The notes beneath the pieces were generated by a model that made no database searches, had not been told where the DNA came from, and worked only from the letters and a program-made list of their open reading frames with translations. The translations under genes were made by a program, and so were the position numbers. From M55B175 sp964635265 (GTDB taxonomy: Bacteria; Desulfobacterota; Desulfobacteria; Desulfobacterales; Desulfosalsimonadaceae), in NCBI GenBank assembly GCA_964635265.1, contig CAZWNV010000167.1, positions 1-6,528 on the forward strand: a stretch of 6,528 nucleotides of DNA. Direction: 5' to 3'. Positions 1-5,629 of the stretch are shown here, one piece after another. Within the stretch, counting starts at the first letter, position 1; each line of letters opens with the position of its first letter.

Positions 1-1213
1 AAAAGAAGCTGCCGCTGTTTTTCACCGCCACCCTGCCGGCCCAGACAGCGCCGCGGAAGTCCGCCTTGTTTTGGATCACTACGCTTGCGCCGGGGGCATA
101 CACGAGGCCTTCGAGGCTGCTGTTGTTGTGGAACGCGATTGCAGGGCCTGCGCCGCTGGACTCGTGGTTGGCATAGATCGCCAGGTCCATGGCGCTGCCG
201 CCGGAGTGGATGGCTGAGCCGTTTTGGGCCTTGAAGCCGCCGCCGTCAACAAAGATATTGACCGGTCCGTCCGTTGTGTCAATTTCCAGTTCAGCCCCGT
301 TTTGCAGAACCACATCGGTAAAGTAATAATCCGCACCCCCGGGGGCCCCGGTCAGCGTCTCCCGCTCCCCGTTTTTCAGGGTCAGGGAGGCTGCAACGGC
401 CCCGTTGTCGTTTCTGCTCTTGTATGCGGCGGGATCGCAGCGCCCGCCGGAGTTGATTCCCAGGGGATCGGCCGCGATTCGGCCGGCTTTCATTCCCCGT
501 TTTCCGTATACATCCGCATCTTCGGGCAGCTTGTTTTCCGCCGGGCTCCCGCCGCTTTCCCCGAGTGCACAGTCTCCGTCGATGTGGGCCCTGTTTTTGC
601 CCGTCAGTGTCTTGTTGGAAGCGATATCCGCCTGGTGGGTGGATGCGAAGTTGTCCGCATACGGGCTGCTGTGGCGGGGGTCATCGCTTTTGCTGTTGTA
701 GCTTTCCACCACGCCGGTGTTTTGTATCGCCACTTTCTTATCGCCAAAGGCGCCATAGCAAAGGACCGGGGTAAAGGGGCGGAGAAATTCGGCCCTGATC
801 CGGGCCTTGATCCTGCCGAGGGCGTTTTCTGCAGAACCGGTGCTGTGCAAGGCGTATATGCGGCCCTCTTTTGTTGCCCTTAGCATCCGTATCCGGGATA
901 TGGTAAATGCTGCCGCCCCGGGCGGAGGCGCTGCCGGTACAAAAGCCCGTGCCTTGCCCGTTTTGGCCGGCAGCACGGTTTTGCCCGACTGCAGGTCCTT
1001 CTTCAGGCTGGCAAGTGCAAACTGCACCCCGGTATCCGCGTTGTAGAAGGCCTGTTTCCGGATGTGCATATTGGCGGCAATCTGCTGTTCCGTGGTGGAT
1101 GCGGCGAGGCAGTAAACCCCGATGAGCGTGAGAATCGCCGTGATCATCAGGGCGGCTGTCATGATGCTCCCGTTCTGTCCGCAGGGGATTTGTCGAAGCT
1201 TTTTATGACCCAT
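1..1213 (-). CDS. pilX: PilX-like minor pilin with DUF7305-type C-terminal region, 3' end outside window
   Basis: The reading frame is open from an ATG at 1213 to the left edge: 404 codons, no stop, so the C terminus is missing. Residues 1-15 are a basic leader ending in NG, followed by S16 and a hydrophobic segment to about residue 37. The stretch TTEQQIAANMHIRKQAFYNAD (to residue 60) has the look of the PilX N-terminal domain; the usual A-E-A-G is here A-D-T-G (D60). No Glu is found at mature position 5, as is normal for PilX/GspK. From about 150 the protein becomes Gly/Asn/Ser-rich and beta-like, and 295-404 (YYFTDV, LAIY, GLVYAPGA, FRGAVWAG) fits the DUF7305 region found in long PilX-like proteins; this family call is from memory. 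It starts 30 bases after pilV, so it is probably the last or a late gene of the operon. The Shine-Dalgarno (AGAG) is weak. Such proteins are thought to sit at the pilus tip complex. Confidence 0.85.
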   Translation of the reverse strand, partial: MGHKKLRQIPCGQNGSIMTAALMITAILTLIGVYCLAASTTEQQIAANMHIRKQAFYNADTGVQFALASLKKDLQSGKTVLPAKTGKARAFVPAAPPPGAAAFTISRIRMLRATKEGRIYALHSTGSAENALGRIKARIRAEFLRPFTPVLCYGAFGDKKVAIQNTGVVESYNSKSDDPRHSSPYADNFASTHQADIASNKTLTGKNRAHIDGDCALGESGGSPAENKLPEDADVYGKRGMKAGRIAADPLGINSGGRCDPAAYKSRNDNGAVAASLTLKNGERETLTGAPGGADYYFTDVVLQNGAELEIDTTDGPVNIFVDGGGFKAQNGSAIHSGGSAMDLAIYANHESSGAGPAIAFHNNSSLEGLVYAPGASVVIQNKADFRGAVWAGRVAVKNSGSFF

Positions 1214-1243
1214 TGTCGATGCTCTCGTAAGATATTGGATTTT

Positions 1244-1624
1244 TTATGAAGCCATCTTGCTTAGAATGTGGGTGAATTCCGCCCTGCGGTGTCCTCGCCC
1301 GGCATCCCAGCTGACACGCAGGCAAATGGTCTTGGCCCCGTTTATCGGTGTATCTTTGCGTATTGTCCAATGCAGGTGAAATCGGCCGGCCGGACCCGCC
1401 CCGGATCGGCTGTAGCTGCCCGGAGAAAGGGCGGGATCATCGTAGGCCAGGGCGGCGAGCTCCTCCAGGTGTGCTTCGGCCAGATGGACGGCTTCTGTCT
1501 GCAGCCTTGCGGCCTGGTTGTCCCGGAAGGCCCGAATTTGCAGGCCTGCGAGCCCAAGTACGCCAATGGCAAAGATGGCCATCGCGATCAAAACCTCAAT
1601 CAGGCTGAATCCTTCTTTTCTCAT
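1244..1624 (-). CDS. pilV: PilV-like minor pilin, type IV pilus
   Basis: This 126-residue prepilin has a very short leader MRKEG, a prepilin peptidase site G5|F6, Glu at mature position 5 (E10) and a hydrophobic helix to about residue 28 with the motif AIFAIGVLGLAGLQ. That motif is typical of PilV, where the helix continues into an amphipathic stretch (residues 29-60) rich in Ala, Gln and Glu. The soluble domain is short and ends with a beta-strand-like TICLRVSW segment. PilV is processed by PilD and joins the minor-pilin complex that primes pilus assembly and supports PilY1. An AGGAG lies about 13 bases before the ATG at 1624, and GAAGG lies directly next to it; the former is somewhat far for a strong site. 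It is separated from pilW by a 78-base spacer that contains most of a 17-bp tandem repeat, an unusually long gap for this compact operon. Confidence 0.9.
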   Translation of the reverse strand: MRKEGFSLIEVLIAMAIFAIGVLGLAGLQIRAFRDNQAARLQTEAVHLAEAHLEELAALAYDDPALSPGSYSRSGAGPAGRFHLHWTIRKDTPINGAKTICLRVSWDAGRGHRRAEFTHILSKMAS

Positions 1625-1650
1625 CCTTCTTATCGTTTCTCCTTTTTCCC

Positions 1651-1718
1651 CTCAACGATCCAGTTTTCTCAACGATCCGGTTTTCTTAAAGATCCAGGTT
1701 CCTCAAAGATCCAGGTTC
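1651..1718. repeat. 17-bp tandem repeat, four copies
   Basis: Four head-to-tail 17-bp units lie at 1651-1667, 1668-1684, 1685-1701 and 1702-1718. On the plus strand they read CTCAACGATCCAGTTTT, CTCAACGATCCGGTTTT, CTTAAAGATCCAGGTTC and CTCAAAGATCCAGGTTC. Units 1 and 2 differ by one base, units 3 and 4 by one base, and the pairs differ from each other by three to five. Unit 4 overlaps the last codons of the minus-strand pilW gene (the residues N-L-D-L and the TGA stop), so the array looks like repeated duplication of the pilW 3' end into the pilW-pilV spacer. Because the unit is not a multiple of three, copies do not extend the protein. Confidence 0.9.
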
Positions 1719-2254
1719 CGGCAGTAGAGCCGGGTCTCAAGACTTCGGACGACAGGCTCCGCCATGGCCGCAGATTCCTGTACAGCCAGGGCGACCGTGA
1801 TTTCGGCTCCGGAATAGCCAAATGCCAGTTTCGTGACGTTTTCCAGGACAGTGCGGCTGCTCTGGCTGCTGCTGCCCTCATAGAGGATGCGGCGCAGGTC
1901 CGTTCCGCAGAGCTGGTAGGTAATCTTCTCAAAATCGTGCTGGTCAATATGGCCGTTTCCGTTTCTGTCAGCCGTCACCCGGATTTTCTGTTTTTTTTGT
2001 TCGGCGATTCCCGCCGCGGCCTTGCCCGTCGGATCCAGGCCGGCGGTGCGGATATCGCGGCGCATAAGCGCCATGCCGGTCCGCAGGTTCTGCTGCGCCC
2101 AGGCTGCCGCGTTCTGCACGGCGATCGTGCGCGAATATGCGTTGTAGAATCCATACAACGCGGTCATCAAAACCGATGCAATCGCCATGGCGACCATCAG
2201 CTCCACCAGGGTGAAGCCGGCCGGTTTGGAGTTCTGCGCATTTTTTGCAGGCAT
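1703..2254 (-). CDS. pilW: PilW-like minor pilin with EF-hand-like loop
   Basis: This 183-residue prepilin has a 13-residue leader ending in G13, cleavage before F14, Glu at mature position 5 (E18) and a hydrophobic helix to about residue 37. The helix is followed by the PilW-type segment with NLRTGMALMRRDIRTAGLDP (57-75), which matches the common R-x-x-L-x-x-M-x-x-D-I-R-x-A-G-x-D-P pattern. Residues 96-107 read DRNGNGHIDQHD, with D96, N98, N100, G101, I103, D104 and D107 at EF-hand ligand positions, and are followed by the PilW-like I-T-Y-x-L strand. It is shorter than the plus-strand PilW (251 residues) and lacks that protein's long Asp/Cys-rich middle. The ATG at 2254 lies 8 bases after the fimT stop with no visible Shine-Dalgarno, so translation may depend on coupling to fimT. 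The last codons and stop lie in the 17-bp repeat array. Confidence 0.88.
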   Translation of the reverse strand: MPAKNAQNSKPAGFTLVELMVAMAIASVLMTALYGFYNAYSRTIAVQNAAAWAQQNLRTGMALMRRDIRTAGLDPTGKAAAGIAEQKKQKIRVTADRNGNGHIDQHDFEKITYQLCGTDLRRILYEGSSSQSSRTVLENVTKLAFGYSGAEITVALAVQESAAMAEPVVRSLETRLYCRNLDL

Positions 2255-2262
2255 AGCTGTTT

Positions 2263-2766
2263 TCAGGGTTTTGCGGTCCGAATCCGGCCGGCAAAGTTGA
2301 CAACCACCTTTATCGCCGGCGCCGCGCTTTTGCCCAGGTACAGGGTGCCGCCGTTTACCGAGCCGCTGGGGTGGAAAAGGGCCGCAGCCTTGGAAAACGT
2401 GGTTGCGGTCATGGAGACGCCCGCCGGATAGCTTTTGTCCCGAAGGGGCTTGTCCGCGGCATCCGCTTTGTTATTGCCGTTGGTATCCACGGTGATCCGG
2501 TAGCCGGTTTTGGAAAAGCTGCCGATCACGTCCAGGCCGGTGTTGATCGCCCGGCTCCGGGCCAGGGAAAGATCGGTGACAAGGCCCCGCACCGCGGATC
2601 TGAGCCTTGCAGACCGCTGCCACGCCAGAAAGTTTGGCATGGCAATGGCCGTCATAATGCTGATGACGGTAACAGCCGTCATCAGCTCGAGCAGGGTAAA
2701 TCCGCTGTCCCTGAAGCCTTTGCCGGTGTTGGCGCCATGTTTGAAGAGGGTGCGCATAAAAAACAT
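2263..2766 (-). CDS. fimT: FimT/GspH-family minor pilin
   Basis: This 167-residue prepilin has G22|F23 as the cleavage site, E27 at mature position 5 and a helix through about residue 43 ending in AMPNF, which is typical of FimT/GspH. The following LRSAVRGLVTDLSLARSRAI (55-74) is the family's conserved amphipathic helix. Residues 94-105 read DTNGNNKADAAD with D94, N96, N98, D102 and D105 at EF-hand-like ligand positions; the family often has a D-x-[ND]-x-[ND] turn here. FHPSGSVNGGTLYL and the terminal VVVNFAGRIRTAKP are the usual C-terminal beta strands (Gly-Arg-[IV]-[RK] ending). It is the first gene of the minus-strand operon. No Shine-Dalgarno precedes either possible start (2766, or Met4 at 2757), while a TATAAT sits only 11 bases upstream of 2766. 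It could be named fimU or gspH instead; the family is clearer than the exact name. Confidence 0.88.
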   Translation of the reverse strand: MFFMRTLFKHGANTGKGFRDSGFTLLELMTAVTVISIMTAIAMPNFLAWQRSARLRSAVRGLVTDLSLARSRAINTGLDVIGSFSKTGYRITVDTNGNNKADAADKPLRDKSYPAGVSMTATTFSKAAALFHPSGSVNGGTLYLGKSAAPAIKVVVNFAGRIRTAKP

Positions 2767-2777
2767 TGCCGCTAAAA

Positions 2778-2783
2778 ATTATA
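2778..2783 (-). promoter_or_regulatory. Possible -10 box (TATAAT) for the minus-strand operon
   Basis: The minus strand reads TATAAT here, a perfect sigma-70 -10 hexamer in an AT-rich context. No good -35 is seen at 16-18 bases upstream: that position (around 2801-2806) falls inside the 20-bp dyad, which could mean an activator or repressor site replaces or covers the -35. A start about 7 bases downstream would leave only a handful of untranslated bases before the ATG at 2766, or about 14 before the alternative Met at 2757. Confidence 0.35.
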
Positions 2784-2792
2784 TACGTAAAA

Positions 2793-2812
2793 TACGCAAT
2801 TCAGATTGCGTA
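2793..2812. promoter_or_regulatory. 20-bp perfect dyad, probable operator
   Basis: The sequence TACGCAAT-TCAG-ATTGCGTA is a perfect 8-bp inverted repeat around a 4-base centre. It lies where the -35 region of the minus-strand promoter would be. The core CGTAAAA also occurs as a direct repeat at 2786-2792 and 2809-2815, 23 bases apart. The size and symmetry fit a homodimeric transcription factor; I do not recognise the consensus. As RNA it could also form a short hairpin, but there is no T-run that would make it a terminator. Confidence 0.5.
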
Positions 2813-2857
2813 AAAGACTAAACATAAAAAGCGATAAAAGTAAAGAGTTTTTTAGCT

Positions 2858-2872
2858 CTTAAAAGTTTTAAG
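2858..2872. promoter_or_regulatory. 15-bp A/T palindrome, possible operator
   Basis: CTTAAAA-G-TTTTAAG is a perfect 7-bp inverted repeat around one base. An outer AGC (2854-2856) and GCT (2876-2878) extend the symmetry imperfectly. It lies 46 bases to the right of the end of the 20-bp dyad. It may be a protein-binding site, but A/T-rich palindromes arise by chance more easily than GC-containing ones. Confidence 0.3.
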
Positions 2873-2914
2873 GGTGCTATTAATTTGTTTTCTAGTTTTT
2901 GCTTTTTGCGGGCG

Positions 2915-2957
2915 TCCGGCCGGGGCTGCAGAACTCTTCCGCGCAAACTCCGGCCGG
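2915..2957. repeat. Paired CCGGCCGG motifs, potential hairpin
   Basis: The 8-base palindrome CCGGCCGG occurs at 2916-2923 and again at 2950-2957, each inside a similar context (TCCGGCCGGG[G]CT). The two copies can pair with each other across a 26-base loop, or each can pair with itself. They form a GC-rich island inside an otherwise AT-rich spacer. No T-run follows on either strand, so it does not look like an intrinsic terminator. Confidence 0.4.
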
Positions 2958-3038
2958 GCTGTGGCTTCAAAGAATAATATGAAAAATCGGGGGAATAAAC
3001 TCTGCCGCCGCCTCCCGAAAGAAGGAATAGAACGCTTT

Positions 3039-3053
3039 TGGCATATAAATTGT
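3039..3053 (+). promoter_or_regulatory. Sigma-54-like -24/-12 element
   Basis: The bases TGGCATATAAATTGT match the sigma-54 pattern TGGCA-N6-TTG[C] with exact GG-to-G spacing; the final -12 C is a T here. A start about 12 bases downstream (near 3065) would leave a leader of about 37 bases containing the AAGGGGAG ribosome site. Pilin genes in several bacteria are sigma-54/PilR controlled, so this is biologically reasonable. The overlapping TATAAA (3044-3049) could instead be a sigma-70 -10 box, but no matching -35 is visible. Confidence 0.4.
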
Positions 3054-3101
3054 ATGCCCAATGCACCGAATGCTTATCTATCTTTCTGTAAAGGGGAGAC
3101 A

Positions 3102-3554
3102 ATGCATAAAAAGGGTGGATTTACACTGATTGAAATGATGATCGCTATTGCCATCTTTGCGATTCTTGCTGCGATAGCTACCCCGAATGCCATCACCTGG
3201 TATCGAAACGCCCAGTTCAATTCCGCGGTGCGCGAAGTGAAGACCAAAATAGAAGGGGTGCGCATGTTCGCCGTCAAAAACAACTCCCAGGCGGAAGTCA
3301 CTTTTCCGGCTCCCGGAGGTTCGAACAACAGCTTTCAGACAGACAAATGGAACCGGGGAACCAACACGCATCAAATTCAAACCCATAATTTGCAAACCGG
3401 CATCACCGTTTCATACGATAATAACCCCTTGCAGTATAACAGCAGGGGAATGGCTGCCAACATAGGTACAATCACAATTCAGAACAACGCCGGCTTGTGC
3501 AGGGAAATAGAGATTTCCAGGGTTGGCAGCTCCCGAATAGAACGATGCCCCTGA
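3102..3554 (+). CDS. fimT: FimT/GspH-family minor pilin
   Basis: This 150-residue prepilin has the leader MHKKGG with cleavage G6|F7, E11 at mature position 5 and a hydrophobic helix with AIAIFAILAAIATPN, the hallmark of FimT/GspH. The helix continues into FNSAVREVKTKIEGVRMFAV (about 37-56), the family's amphipathic segment. The C-terminal NSRGMA...GTITIQN and REIEISRVGSSRIE strands match the usual FimT ending. C133 and C149 flank that last hairpin and could form a disulfide in the periplasm. The start at 3102 is chosen over the longer open frame from 2874 because AAGGGGAG lies 3 bases upstream of it and because it gives a short basic leader. It is the first gene of the plus-strand operon, 15 bases before pilW. 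It is clearly divergent from the minus-strand FimT outside the signal and helix. Confidence 0.9.
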   Translation: MHKKGGFTLIEMMIAIAIFAILAAIATPNAITWYRNAQFNSAVREVKTKIEGVRMFAVKNNSQAEVTFPAPGGSNNSFQTDKWNRGTNTHQIQTHNLQTGITVSYDNNPLQYNSRGMAANIGTITIQNNAGLCREIEISRVGSSRIERCP

Positions 3555-3569
3555 GAACAGAGGATATTT

Positions 3570-4325
3570 ATGGTGGATATGGAGGAAAAAGGCTTTACGT
3601 TAATCGAGTTGTTGATTGCCATGGCTGCTGCAGGAATTGTAATGGCGGCAATTGTATCAGCTTACCAGGTTCAGGTGAGGGCCAAGAATATCCAGGAGGT
3701 GCTTACCGATATGAACCAGAATGCCAGGGCTGCGCTAGAAGTGATGACCCATGAAATCCGGATGGCGGGCTGCGACCCCGAGGGGAGCTCCGATGCCGGG
3801 ATTATCACTGCAGATCCGGGGGAGTTGATTTTTTCTCTTGATGTCGATGACGATGGAGGCAACAACCGCTCTGACGGGGATATATGCGATGATGATGAGG
3901 TGATCCGATATTGCTTGACAAATGATGGAGACAGTCCTGCTGACGGCCTCAATGATAATATTGCTGCCGGGGTGGAATGCCACCTTGGCAGGGAAACCGG
4001 CTCGCCCAATGCGCCGGGGTCCTCTTGTAGCGGCGGCACCCTTAGCGGGCTGGAGCCGCTCGCCCGCAATGTGGATGCCCTGAATTTTGTATACCTGGAC
4101 GGGGATGGGAATTCTGTAAGCGCAGGAGATGAAGACGAGATCCGAAGGATTGAGGTTACCCTGGTAGCCCGGGCTGGAGAAGAAGTTCGAGGGTTTTTAA
4201 GTTCCTACACGAACACCAACTCCTACGAAAACCAGCAGGGAGACGTGATTCTTTCTGCACAAAACGACAGCTTCCGGCGCCTGCGGCTGACCACCACGAT
4301 CAACTGCCGCAATATGGGCCGCTAA
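3570..4325 (+). CDS. pilW: PilW-like minor pilin, Asp/Cys-rich
   Basis: This 251-residue prepilin has G8|F9, E13 at mature position 5 and a helix to about residue 31. ARAALEVMTHEIRMAGCDPE (52-71) is the conserved PilW segment. Residues 91-109 are dense in Asp/Asn (DVDDDGG...SDGDICDDD) just before the I-R-Y-C-L strand, the position where PilW proteins commonly carry a metal-binding-like loop. NFVYLDGDGNSV (172-183) followed by IRRIEVTLVAR is the standard second half of the family. Six cysteines (68, 106, 115, 137, 153 and one in INCRN near the end) suggest periplasmic disulfides. The ATG at 3570 has AGAGGA 5-6 bases upstream; an in-frame ATG at 3579 is an alternative that leaves the signal intact. 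It sits between fimT and pilV with short spacers, as in a single transcript. Confidence 0.9.
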   Translation: MVDMEEKGFTLIELLIAMAAAGIVMAAIVSAYQVQVRAKNIQEVLTDMNQNARAALEVMTHEIRMAGCDPEGSSDAGIITADPGELIFSLDVDDDGGNNRSDGDICDDDEVIRYCLTNDGDSPADGLNDNIAAGVECHLGRETGSPNAPGSSCSGGTLSGLEPLARNVDALNFVYLDGDGNSVSAGDEDEIRRIEVTLVARAGEEVRGFLSSYTNTNSYENQQGDVILSAQNDSFRRLRLTTTINCRNMGR

Positions 4326-4351
4326 CAGTTTAAAAAGGGGAAATAGGGTTT

Positions 4352-4912
4352 ATGCCTCGTTCCAGATACAGGCTAAGCAAAGATTCCGGTTTTACGCTTA
4401 TTGAAGTGCTCATTGCATTGGCGATATTTTCCATTGGGTTTATGGCCATGGGGGCCCTGCAGACCGGCTCATTGATGCGGACAGGCGATATTGCCAGAAA
4501 AACAGAGGCCTGGACGGTGCTGGAAGACCAGGCAGAGGTGCTGAAAGCGATGCCGTTTTACGCGAATGATAACGGTGATGACGACGATTCTGATGGGGAT
4601 ACGGATGAAATTGATGAGACGGAGCCTGATCTCCAGGATACCCAAGCATTTCCGGATTTCGAGCATAACGAGAACCGCTTGAATGGACGGTATCAGGTGC
4701 ACTGGCGGGTGGAAAATGACGAGCCGATCGGGCAGGTTACTGTTCCGCCTCCCTCAGCCGGGGATCCTGTGCTCACAGGGGTGCCGAATGGGACGTATAC
4801 CGTTTCCAAGACCATAACCGTGGCTGTGACGAAGCCGGGCGGTGATCCGGCGACTGAATCCCTGGCAAAGGTGGAGTTTGTCAAAACCTGGGCTGCTGAC
4901 GGGATCGACTAA
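4352..4912 (+). CDS. pilV: PilV-like minor pilin with acidic EF-hand-like insert
   Basis: This 186-residue prepilin has a basic 13-residue leader, G13|F14, E18 at mature position 5 and the PilV-type helix AIFSIGFMAMGALQ. The amphipathic continuation (TEAWTVLEDQAEVLKAMPF, 51-69) matches PilV. Residues 73-93 are almost entirely acidic; 77-88 (DDDSDGDTDEID) place Asp at EF-hand positions 1, 3, 5, 9 and 12 with Gly at 6, though position 8 is Thr rather than hydrophobic. The C-terminal half has the beta strands RYQVHWRVEND and KTITVAVTKPGG. The minus-strand PilV (126 residues) has no such acidic insert. AGGG lies 5-6 bases before the ATG. It follows pilW by 26 bases and is part of the same operon. 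Confidence 0.9.
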   Translation: MPRSRYRLSKDSGFTLIEVLIALAIFSIGFMAMGALQTGSLMRTGDIARKTEAWTVLEDQAEVLKAMPFYANDNGDDDDSDGDTDEIDETEPDLQDTQAFPDFEHNENRLNGRYQVHWRVENDEPIGQVTVPPPSAGDPVLTGVPNGTYTVSKTITVAVTKPGGDPATESLAKVEFVKTWAADGID

Positions 4913-4945
4913 TCCGAAAATCGATTAAAATTTCAAGTTTTTCAT

Positions 4946-5593
4946 ATGACTAACAGGTATGGCCTTATGGTGAGAAAATTGTTGCAGCTCCCGCTTGCCC
5001 GGGATAGGGAGAACGGATCGGTTATTGTGCTGGCCTTAATGATCCTTGCGATCATGACGGTTATCGCCATCATGTCAGCTGATACCACGATAACGGAGAA
5101 TTTTATTGTCCGGAACACCGCAATCCACAGACAGAATGTAAACCTCGTGGAGGCTGCGCTCATGGAGGGATTGCAGGACGTTATTCAAATCGATGCCACG
5201 GATCCCTCCAATCTGGACCCGGATTCGAGTTCCTCCGATTGGATAGTCAGCAAGGATACGAACTGGACTACGGACGATTGGTATAAGCCTGATTCTACTA
5301 CCCGGTGCTTGACGACCGGGAATTCTGTTATTCCCGATCTGGTCACTAATGATAATACCAATTCCCTCTCCATTCTTAGTGACCGGGGGGAAGATGACAA
5401 CAATACCCTCCGGATCGCCCTTGTGGGATGGGAGCTGGAAAGCGGCTCCACAGCCAAGATGACGGGCGGTGGGGCGCCGCCCTGCAAGAAGGGGCGAGTG
5501 CTCGGGGAATATGTGTCGCTCGATAGCAGTAGCAAGGACAACGGCTTCGGCATGCTGCGCATGGAGTTGGGGGTCAGGAGATATTTCTATTAA
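4946..5593 (+). CDS. pilX: PilX-like minor pilin (short form)
   Basis: This 215-residue protein has a basic leader ending ENG24, S25 and a hydrophobic segment VIVLALMILAIMTVIAIM (26-43). The following ITENFIVRNTAIHRQNVNLVEAAL matches the PilX N-terminal pattern with N-x-x-E-A-A in place of A-E-A-G. No Glu at mature position 5, as expected in PilX/GspK. The rest is Asp/Ser/Asn-rich with two cysteines (TRCLT, PPCKK) that could pair, and it ends in MELGVRRYFY, a common PilX ending. The start is uncertain: the ATG at 4946 has no ribosome site, while the in-frame ATG at 4967 has AGG about 10 bases upstream and gives a 208-residue protein with the signal intact. It lacks the long DUF7305-like region of the minus-strand PilX. 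It lies between pilV and pilY1. Confidence 0.85.
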   Translation: MTNRYGLMVRKLLQLPLARDRENGSVIVLALMILAIMTVIAIMSADTTITENFIVRNTAIHRQNVNLVEAALMEGLQDVIQIDATDPSNLDPDSSSSDWIVSKDTNWTTDDWYKPDSTTRCLTTGNSVIPDLVTNDNTNSLSILSDRGEDDNNTLRIALVGWELESGSTAKMTGGGAPPCKKGRVLGEYVSLDSSSKDNGFGMLRMELGVRRYFY

Positions 5594-5629
5594 AGAACCG
5601 ATTTCCGATAGGAAAGGCAGGTAGGGATT

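Larger units (their letters stand above)
2767..3101. other. Divergent intergenic control region
   Basis: This 335-base spacer separates the two outward-facing operons. I see no convincing gene in it. The left part (2767-2900) is AT-rich and holds two perfect palindromes and a minus-strand -10 box. The middle (2905-2960) is GC-rich with two copies of CCGGCCGG. The right part leads to a sigma-54-like element and the Shine-Dalgarno AAGGGGAG (3091-3098) of the plus-strand fimT. The small open frames here (for example from 2874, in frame with fimT) have no pilin-like or other recognisable content, and the G|F signal of fimT sits correctly only with the start at 3102. Confidence 0.7.

Noticed and set aside
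224..883. 219-codon open frame on the plus strand
   Set aside because: Antisense to the PilX-like gene, whose minus-strand frame is open over the full 1213 bases and has coherent family features.
1268..2431. 387-codon open frame on the plus strand
   Set aside because: It runs antisense across the pilV, pilW and part of the fimT genes on the minus strand, all of which have clear prepilin signals. Its translation has no recognisable domain; it is a by-product of GC-rich codon use.
2930..3010. Possible cyclic-di-GMP (GEMM) riboswitch before the plus-strand operon
   Set aside because: CGCAAACTCCGGCC recalls part of the GEMM core and such switches do control pilus genes, but the required second stem with GAAA tetraloop and the matching receptor half are not visible.
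2874..3101. N-terminal extension of the plus-strand fimT
   Set aside because: The frame is open upstream, but a 76-residue extension would place the prepilin signal deep inside the protein, and a good ribosome site precedes the ATG at 3102.
2818..3102. 94-codon open frame on the minus strand in the intergenic region
   Set aside because: It begins at a TTG overlapping the plus-strand fimT start, has no ribosome site and its composition shows no protein-like pattern.
5602..5615. Small hairpin TTTCC-GATA-GGAAA before pilY1
   Set aside because: Only five mostly A/T pairs and no T-run; too weak to call a terminator or a regulatory element.
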